This document shows, piece after piece, positions 57,561-64,000 of a stretch of DNA of 64,000 nt. Below the pieces are notes generated by a model. It was given only the letters and a program-made list of their open reading frames with translations, searched no databases and was not told where the DNA came from. This DNA is from Epiperipatus broadwayi. Its lineage: Eukaryota > Onychophora > Udeonychophora > Euonychophora > Peripatidae. The position numbers were made by a program, and so were the translations under genes. The stretch's first letter is position 1. Each line of letters begins with the position of its first letter. Location: positions 987,877 to 1,051,876 of the forward strand of contig JAQFVV010012508.1 of NCBI GenBank assembly GCA_028023455.1, given 5' to 3'.

Positions 57561-60262
57561 CAGATTGATATCTGATTCAAGGATTTTACTGCCAAAATTA
57601 AAAACTTAATTTTTGTTAAATCTTATCTAATGTTAAAATTTTTATTATTATTTAAAACACATACACGTTTATATTTAAAATGGATCATTTTCATGTTTAC
57701 AAAATTGATTTATTTTAAAATAGTTTACTTTCACCGCTTGTTTTAATCAATTTGATTAAAAACAGGCAAGCTTGCTAATTATATTCCTGTTGCTTATTTT
57801 TATCAGTTTTAAAGTTAATTCTAAAAGCAGAGATTTAGTTTTGTATTTGTTATTTTGGTTACAATAATCCCTGGTTGGAATTCTTAAATTGGATTGAGCG
57901 GGAAATTAATATTTGCCCTGCCTGAGATATAGAATTAGACACTAAGAAAAGTTTTTCACGGGAAATGTAGCGAGGTAACTATAGCCTGCCAAAAAAAAAA
58001 AAGTTGGTTGCTATTATTCTAGCCTAACAAGGTTTTTAAGAACGCTTGGTTCAGCTTCTGATTTCTAAGAGGCATTCTGATTAATCTGTGGAACTTCATA
58101 TTAATCGCAGTTGGAACATTTAAGAGATTTTTCAAATTTGCTGTCATGATGTCAACAAATGCTGCTATACGTATTGGAAGCAATAAGATGCATTGCTAAT
58201 TTAAATAAGGATGAGCCTTGGGCTCTAGGCTGTTCTTTCATGATGCCATAAAACTCTAACCTAAGCCGGATCCCCAATTTGCCTCGACACTTGCCGTTGT
58301 CATAAAGAAAAGTCGCCTGAAAGATGAACTATTATTAAAAGTGCGTAGTCATCTGAAAATTATTAGAACTCTGCCTTATCGTAAGATAAACTTTTTCTTA
58401 TTCTAGCCTGGGTAAATAAATTGCGTTTAATTAAATCTCCACTCAATCTAATGATAAGTATGTTTTAAAGTTGTATTAATTATTTTTAATTATTTATTAT
58501 GTGAATGTACTTTTTCTAGTATTTAAAGTGTGTCTTGGAATCTTAGTTTTAAGATTCCAAGTTTGTTTTTAATTTTCATTTATCAGGGGGTGCATTGAGA
58601 GATTGTATTTTATATGTTTAATACATGCCTAATGATTTCATTAACTTTTACTAAATGCTTTGGCAGTTTTCGTAGTTTTTATTTACTCACCGGCCCTTAG
58701 TTGTTGTTGTAAAATAATGAATTTTTAAACACATTTGGTTTGCGCTTTTTGCAACAAAATCTTTTTGCTGGCTATTTATCAAATTATTTCTTCGAGTTTT
58801 CTGAAAGTAGTCATTTCTTTCTGGATTATATAAGATCGTGATCAAATATCTTTTTGCTGTCTTGTATGTGAAATCAACCACGTTTGCTTTAAAAGTAGTA
58901 TTACATGCAGCAGTCCTGCAGCGTTATAACATCAGTAGTTAGATTGCTACTGATCTATTGTTCGTCCGCACTGATTTCGTTGATTTCCTACAAGACCGTA
59001 ACTGTTGTAATATCTCTGAATCAGGAAGCTAGAGTTGTTGTTTTTTTTTTTGGTAATTTTATGGATTGCCAGCAGGAAGCTATTATCCTACCCATTTCTT
59101 ATATTTTTAGGTGAGAGAATTTTGCTGCCAAAGTGTTTTATGTTTTCGTGTTTGCCGTACTCATGTGCACTCTCTGGTAAATATGCGTATGTTAATATAA
59201 GTCACTTTTGTATTTGTGGCTAGATGTCTTTACTCTATTGTCCAACTTTTAATAAAATTAATAAATTGTTTAAATTTATTTGGCTGACGTTTGTCTTGGT
59301 GCTTTTATTCTCAACTGTCTAAACAATATTTAAGATATCTTGTTTCTCCCTGAGTTTAGTCCGGCGCATTCAGGTTCGCATATTCTGTCCACCCTTAAAA
59401 TAAATGTCTAGTGATGTGGTATTTTATGGCTTCTTCTTTAAAGAAATCAAAAATATCTCAGCAATTATTCCCAAAAAAACCTTGTTACCCTCTTTTTTAT
59501 TCTCCCCCCTACTTATACATAAACTCTTCTCTTCTTCTCCCTCCCCATAATACTTTATTCTTTTTAACTACTTTATAAATATAACTAAATTCTTCTCTTT
59601 ATCCCATCAAAACAAAAAAATAAAAACTTAAAATTCTTTTATTTCTTTTTTTTCTATTTATTTTTCCTAGTTCTGATTTTCAGACTAGTGGCGCCCTTGT
59701 GATCAGGATATGCGAATCAAAGATCTTTTGTCCAGTACAATATCAAAGAATACCCTTGGCATTTTCAGAACTAGGTAAAGAATAATGATAAGACAACCTA
59801 GAACATGATTAAAAGCTTTTATCATTCCAGGCAAGATATACACAAGGTACAGGCTATTATAACAAGAATCTGTATTTTCATCCATTCAATTAATATACTG
59901 TTTCAGTAATAAAATGGTTTCACAATTTGCTCTGTTTTGGGGAGTTTAATCAATCTCCTTTGCTTTTGAATACTGTTATTTCCATGTTAAGCAATGCATT
60001 ACAATAAACTTTGCTACATTGCAGTAAAAAATAGTTTAAAAAACACAAAAAACTATTAATATCAAAAGCATATTTTAGTCCAAAGATGTTGGCTGAATTT
60101 AAAAAAAAAATTCATTTTTAATAAATTATGGACTTAGTCATAAACATCATAATGTAAAATTTTTCTTTTTTGTCAGGTTTTAATCAGGCTTGGGATCTTT
60201 CTTTCGATAGCTAAATATCTTAGTGTTTTCCAGAAGGTTTATGGTGGTGGTATTTTAATTAT
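57561..60262. other. Mixed-composition stretch, no gene recognised
   Basis: 57880-59400 is the least AT-biased long stretch here, with few A runs and no repeat seen elsewhere in the window (for example CTAAGCCGGATCCCC, GAGTTTAGTCCGGCGCATTC). Overlapping short frames on both strands (58687-58881, 58905-59223) carry no recognised domain. This is the best place for single-copy host sequence such as an intron or UTR. 59400-60262 is AT-rich with pyrimidine runs. Confidence 0.4.
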
Positions 60263-60440
60263 ATTTATATATTGGACTATTTCCATCATCAAATATGATT
60301 ATTAAATGTCTTTAAAAAAATTTAACTTTATTTAAATATTCTAAATACATTCAACTGCTAGTAATAGCACACAGATTAATATATGCATGTTTTGAGAGGT
60401 ATTATCCTCCCCTCTTCTTCGGGTGATGCTGGTCTGACCA
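60263..60440 (-). mobile_element. Penelope-like terminal repeat, left, inverted
   Basis: The minus strand aligns with the end of the right repeat (60880-61067): GGTCAGACCAGC, CCCGAAGAAGAGGGGAGGA, a strong stem CCTCTC, AAAACATGCATATA, ATTCAACTGCTAG, ending ATAGTCCAAT. It faces the right-hand repeat, as in Penelope-like elements with inverted terminal copies. Confidence 0.7.
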
Positions 60441-60444
60441 GTAA

Positions 60445-60717
60445 CAGCAAATACCAACTGAATGTGGAAAAATGTATATTGGTGAGACCAATCATCCCAT
60501 TGAAAAGCATTTGCAAAAATACAAACTGATGATTAGAAGAGAGAAAACAGATGTGTCTAAGGTAGTAGACCATGTATGTACCAATGAACATATGTTCAAT
60601 TGGGGAAAATACAAAAATATTGAATAGAGAAAAAAGGCACAAAGAAAAAAAATTAAAGAAGCTGCTCACATTATTATGGCAAGCAATCCCATAAGTCAAC
60701 CCAGTGTGACTATATAA
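60445..60717 (+). pseudogene. Penelope-like GIY-YIG endonuclease domain
   Basis: The frame from 60445 reads QIPTECGKMYIGETNHPIEK, HLQKYKLMIRREKTDVSKVV and DHVCTNEHMFNWGKYKNIE, then TAG (60625-60627), and continues RKKAQRKKIKEAAHIIMASN to a TAA at 60715. CGKMYIGET is the GIY-YIG core, with R-EK-DVS-VVDH and the following RK-KEA region typical of the C-terminal endonuclease of Penelope-like elements, which nicks target DNA. The single TAG is the only lesion seen. The RT domain that should precede it is missing. Confidence 0.85.
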
Positions 60718-60749
60718 CCATGGAAACCATTAATCAACTCTGCTCTTAT

Positions 60750-61067
60750 GAAAAGTGAAGAAATCAGGAGGAACCTCAGATAAGTACATGAAATTTCTAT
60801 TGACTGTTGCAGGGTGGGTCAGTTAGTTAGGGTTACTCTAAAAAGTCAATACTCAAGAATCTAAGGGTCCAGGTTCGCCATACTAGTACAGTCCCTGGTA
60901 GGCCAGCAACACCTGAAGAAGATGGGAGAATAATACTTCTCAAAACGTTGCGCATATACTAACTTGTGTGCTATTACTAACAATTGAATGTATTTCGAAT
61001 ATTTAAAGCTAAATTTTTCAAAAGACATTCAATACTCAGATTACGAAAATAATCCAATATTCAGTAT
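60750..61067 (+). mobile_element. Penelope-like 3' UTR and terminal repeat, right
   Basis: Follows the GIY-YIG frame: GAGGAACCTCAGATAAGTAC, a tRNA-like block GGGTCAGTTAGTTAGGG and GGTCCAGGTTCGCC, then CACCTGAAGAAGATGGGAGA, CTTCTCAAAACGTTGCGCAT and CATTCAATACTCAG. A truncated version is at 60263-60440 (minus) and a solo copy at 39595-39960 (minus). Confidence 0.75.
60905..60948 (+). ncRNA. Hammerhead-like motif in Penelope terminal repeat
   Basis: CTGAAGA (core), a stem II of GGGAG paired with CTTCTC across ATAATA, then AAAACGTTG, where GAAA reads AAAA and AACGTT is a short palindrome in the stem III position. The 39595-39960 copy keeps GAAAC but has poor stem II. Family-level hammerhead is likely (known for Penelope-like elements); this copy is probably inactive. 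Confidence 0.45.
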
Positions 61068-61869
61068 AAATACATCTAACTATCTTACTATCTAGTATGC
61101 TCGCTAACTAAAGCTTTCTTCACTGTTTCCTTAAGAACTGTTGAAAGCTCGTTGCTCTGCATTTTTTTTGCTTATGAAATCATGAACAAAATTACTTATG
61201 GCCTTCATTATTATCAATAATATATTTTACTAATATCACAATTCTGAGAGGGATTTAAAATTACATATACTTTCTATTTTATTGACAAAATCATAAAAGA
61301 ACGCATCAATAGTACTTATATAAGACATTTTGTTTCCTTGTGAATACTAAATAATCTTTTTTCATTTACTGACAGCTTATTTATAAAGCATCACTTTTAA
61401 AATTAAAAAAAAAATTAAACCTTAATTGTTTTCTGTCGGTTTAATTTTGAATGTACTTTTTTTTGTAATAATAAAATTAAAGTACAAAATTCAATTCCTC
61501 CTTCTCATAAAACTGAAATGAGCTAAATTTTTCATTATTAATAAAAATTATATAAATGCTATTAATCTGAAACATAAAATTAAAACGTAGAAATTTAATT
61601 AAAAATTTTAATTTACACTAAAATTAAGAAAGATACTCTACACAAAGCAAATGCAATTAAGTAACTGAAACCATCATCAGTTAAAATTAATAACCAATTA
61701 AAATTCATGAATGAATTTGAATAAAAGTAAATTTTCCTGGTTCATAAGAAAAAAATGTGACCAAAATGGCAACTGGGTGACGTAAAGTCATCTAGTAAAA
61801 AGATGTCAAATTAAAGGTAAAATAAGTCAGATGAAGTTAATGTGAATAAATTGAAATTTTACACCCCAC
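61068..61869. other. No gene recognised
   Basis: AT-rich sequence. Confidence 0.55.
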
Positions 61870-62510
61870 TAAGACATTAATCTTTAATGACCCAATGTAA
61901 CATTCATATAACATTTTCACATTAAATTTAATTTTTAAAGATCCAACGTAACATTCCATTCATATAACATCTTCACATTCAATTTAATCTTTAATGATCC
62001 AATGGAACATTCATATAACATCTTCATATTCAATTTAATCTTTAAAGATTCAGTGTAACATTCATATAACATCTTCATATTCAATTTAATCTTTAATGAT
62101 CCAATGGAACATTCATACAACATCTTCACATTCAATTTAATATTTAATGATCTAATGTAACATTCATTTAACATCTTCACATTCAATTTAATTTATAATG
62201 ATCCAATGAAACATTCATATAACATCGTCACATTCAATTTAATCTTTAAAGATCCAATGTAACATTCATATAACATCTTCACATTCAATTTAATCTTTAA
62301 AGATCCAATGTAACATTCGTATAACATCTTCACATTCAATTTCATCGTTAATGATCCAATGTAACATTCATATAACATCTTCATATTCAATTTAATCGTT
62401 AATGATCCGATGTAACATTCATATAACATCTTCACATTCAATTTAATCTTTGATGTTCCAATGTAACGTTCATATAACAACTTCACATTCAATCTGCCCA
62501 AAATTATGTG
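61870..62510 (-). repeat. 51-bp minisatellite, about 12 units
   Basis: Units such as AATTTAATC at 61981 and 62032 recur every 51 bp. On the minus strand each unit is 17 codons (consensus KMLYECYIGSLKIKLNV), so the array stays open in one frame over 84 and 106 codons with a single break at 62187-62192. No signal peptide, start context or flanking exon was seen. The frame may be an accident of a period divisible by three. Confidence 0.9.
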
Positions 62511-64000
62511 CATTTATTTAAAATTTTCATGAAGTATAAACACTAATGTTACAATATTAATCAATGGATGTAATTTTACAAACCTATATTGAAGAATTTC
62601 ATTTTTGCTTTGCCCAGAAACCTCAAAACTCTATTATTTACATATATAATAGAAGATTTTTATTACTTATAGTAAATTATATATAATTACTAATTTCTGA
62701 ATTGTAAAATACCAATATAAGGTTCACAAGACCAGTTTTAGGAAGATTCTCTACTAACGACATATCAGAATTAGTTAGAAACTTATTTTACAAAAAGTAA
62801 ACTTTATGACTTATTCAAAAATGTGAAAGATGGAAATACATAAAATTACTAAAGATATTATTTAATATCAGAAAATATACATATTATAATATTCTAATCA
62901 AATTAGATGAAAATAATTTCGTTTTTTCACATAAACTTTATTATGAGTAGTAACAAAAAAATTTACTATTTACATTATATGAAAATGATAAATTCATAAT
63001 CATTAATATGTTGTTTTTTTACAGTTATTAATCACATATACATATATGTATTCTGATAATCCCACTTTATAAAAATGTCATCAACTGATTAAATTACTAC
63101 CTGACTGTAATATATTTTGACTACATGATTATTAATTAAAAAAAAAACATATATGTTAATAATTATGAATATCATTTATCACTTTCAAAAAATGAAATAA
63201 CATTTTTTATGAAGCAGTCCAACCTCAATCCTTGAACAATTTACAGGAACACTATGGGAAGAATGAATGGTAGAGACCATCTTCTAGCACCCGAAAGATT
63301 GCACAAAGATACCTGGGCACATCATTTCCTTCCAGACGATGGGACTAACACCTCAGAGTCTAATTGTACCAATGCAAAACTTATAATGTAACTAACAATG
63401 AATGTAATATGATGTAAGATCATGATGTAACTTTTCTTAATAATAAAAAAATTCCTTATATCTAACCACATCATTATATCTAGCCAAATATAATTCCATG
63501 ATTATTTCTGACATGAAAAATAATATTTAATACTGGTATGAATTTCACACTTTCAAATAAAGCAAATAATATTCCTTCTAGCTTATTTTGATTTAAACTG
63601 AATGATATTTTAACAAAGTGGCACTATTTGATTAGCTACTCCCATTAACTTCGTAATCTGGTCAATTAGATGCCAGATACTGTTCGAAAAGAATCTGGAC
63701 TGTTCCATAGACATGCTATTCCTCATGTTACTGCGGAAATCAATGGACAAAAACAAGAAAACTTGTATGCCATGGCTCACAGATAAAACCTAGAGCTCGG
63801 TGAGGTTCTAGTTCCCTTTGTTTCTAAATTCCACGTCCCCCCAAATATGGACTTAAACTTTATTTTGTCTCGCTGAGCTTCAATACGGACTTGACCTTTA
63901 TTTAGTTTGGCTGAATTTTGAAACCCCCGTCTTGCTTTGATCACTTTACACGTTGACTTACTTTTCAGCCTATTGTTTAACATACTACCATATGATCAGG
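62511..64000. other. No gene recognised to window end
   Basis: AT-rich sequence. 63215-63400 and 63640-63980 are less AT-biased. The latter holds a 68-codon minus-strand frame (SKSTCKVIKARRGFQNSAKL) without recognisable family. Possible exon or UTR of a gene to the right, unproven. Confidence 0.45.

Noticed and set aside
61665-61690. CTGATGATGG on the minus strand considered as a hammerhead
   Set aside because: No GAAA or stem partner follows.
61870-62510. Minisatellite considered as a CRISPR array
   Set aside because: Units are contiguous 51-bp repeats without unique spacers, in a eukaryotic context.

Overview
The window is strongly AT-rich, non-coding eukaryotic DNA, almost certainly from an invertebrate animal. 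The signs are degraded animal-type retroelements (RTE-like and other endonuclease-bearing LINEs, Penelope-like elements with a GIY-YIG domain), tRNA-derived SINEs, a Helitron, foldback repeats, microsatellites, and no compact gene array. I cannot name the species. I see no intact host gene; nearly all recognisable protein sequence is decayed transposable-element reading frame.

The most interesting content is a set of small non-coding mobile repeats carrying hammerhead self-cleaving ribozyme motifs. Family A (unit about 456 bp; tandem at 1-775 and 29571-30215, ten loci in all) carries CUGANGA / GAAA cores, an extended stem I with an internal loop, and a very short palindromic stem III (ACUAGU) before the GUC cleavage site. 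Family D (20898-21925, 57430-57560, tails at 22078 and 25144) carries a second hammerhead with palindromic stem III; its three copies have different stem I sequences that all remain paired, which is covariation. A third foldback (36100-36353) carries a related hammerhead relic. Several copies are flanked by 10-16 bp target-site duplications. This is the expected anatomy of animal retrozymes (non-autonomous circular-RNA retroelements). Penelope-like elements, the proposed mobilisers of such RNAs, are also present (31031-33430, 39595-39960, 60263-61070).

Layout. 0-9.6 kb: family A tandem, a long ATA microsatellite, dispersed repeats, one possible exon at 8.4 kb, a SINE. 10-18.5 kb: foldback B, the best LINE copy (minus strand, 12.26-15.2 kb), a SINE, an hAT-like MITE, a family A foldback. 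20-26.6 kb: family D, SINE, G-tract foldback, RTE end, foldback C. 28-34.6 kb: RTE-X relic, family A, palindromic Penelope 3' ends, decayed Penelope reverse transcriptase interrupted by a SINE and a MITE, RTE, family A foldback. 35-42 kb: family A, microsatellite, nested LINE copies with the hammerhead foldback inserted, SINE, RTE, Penelope end, family A, LINE end. 42.6-48.3 kb: foldback C2, a duplicated membrane-protein-like relic, a 577-bp Helitron, an RT zinc-knuckle relic, foldbacks, RTE end. 49-56 kb: family A with a threefold 206-bp amplification, RTE with endonuclease and RT, a composite foldback, RTE end. 57-64 kb: family D hammerhead, Penelope remnant with GIY-YIG, and a 51-bp (17-codon) minisatellite.

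Functional logic (inference): LINE and Penelope reverse transcriptases would be the trans-acting machinery, and SINEs and hammerhead repeats the non-autonomous passengers. Coordinates of repeat edges are read by eye and may be off by a few bases.
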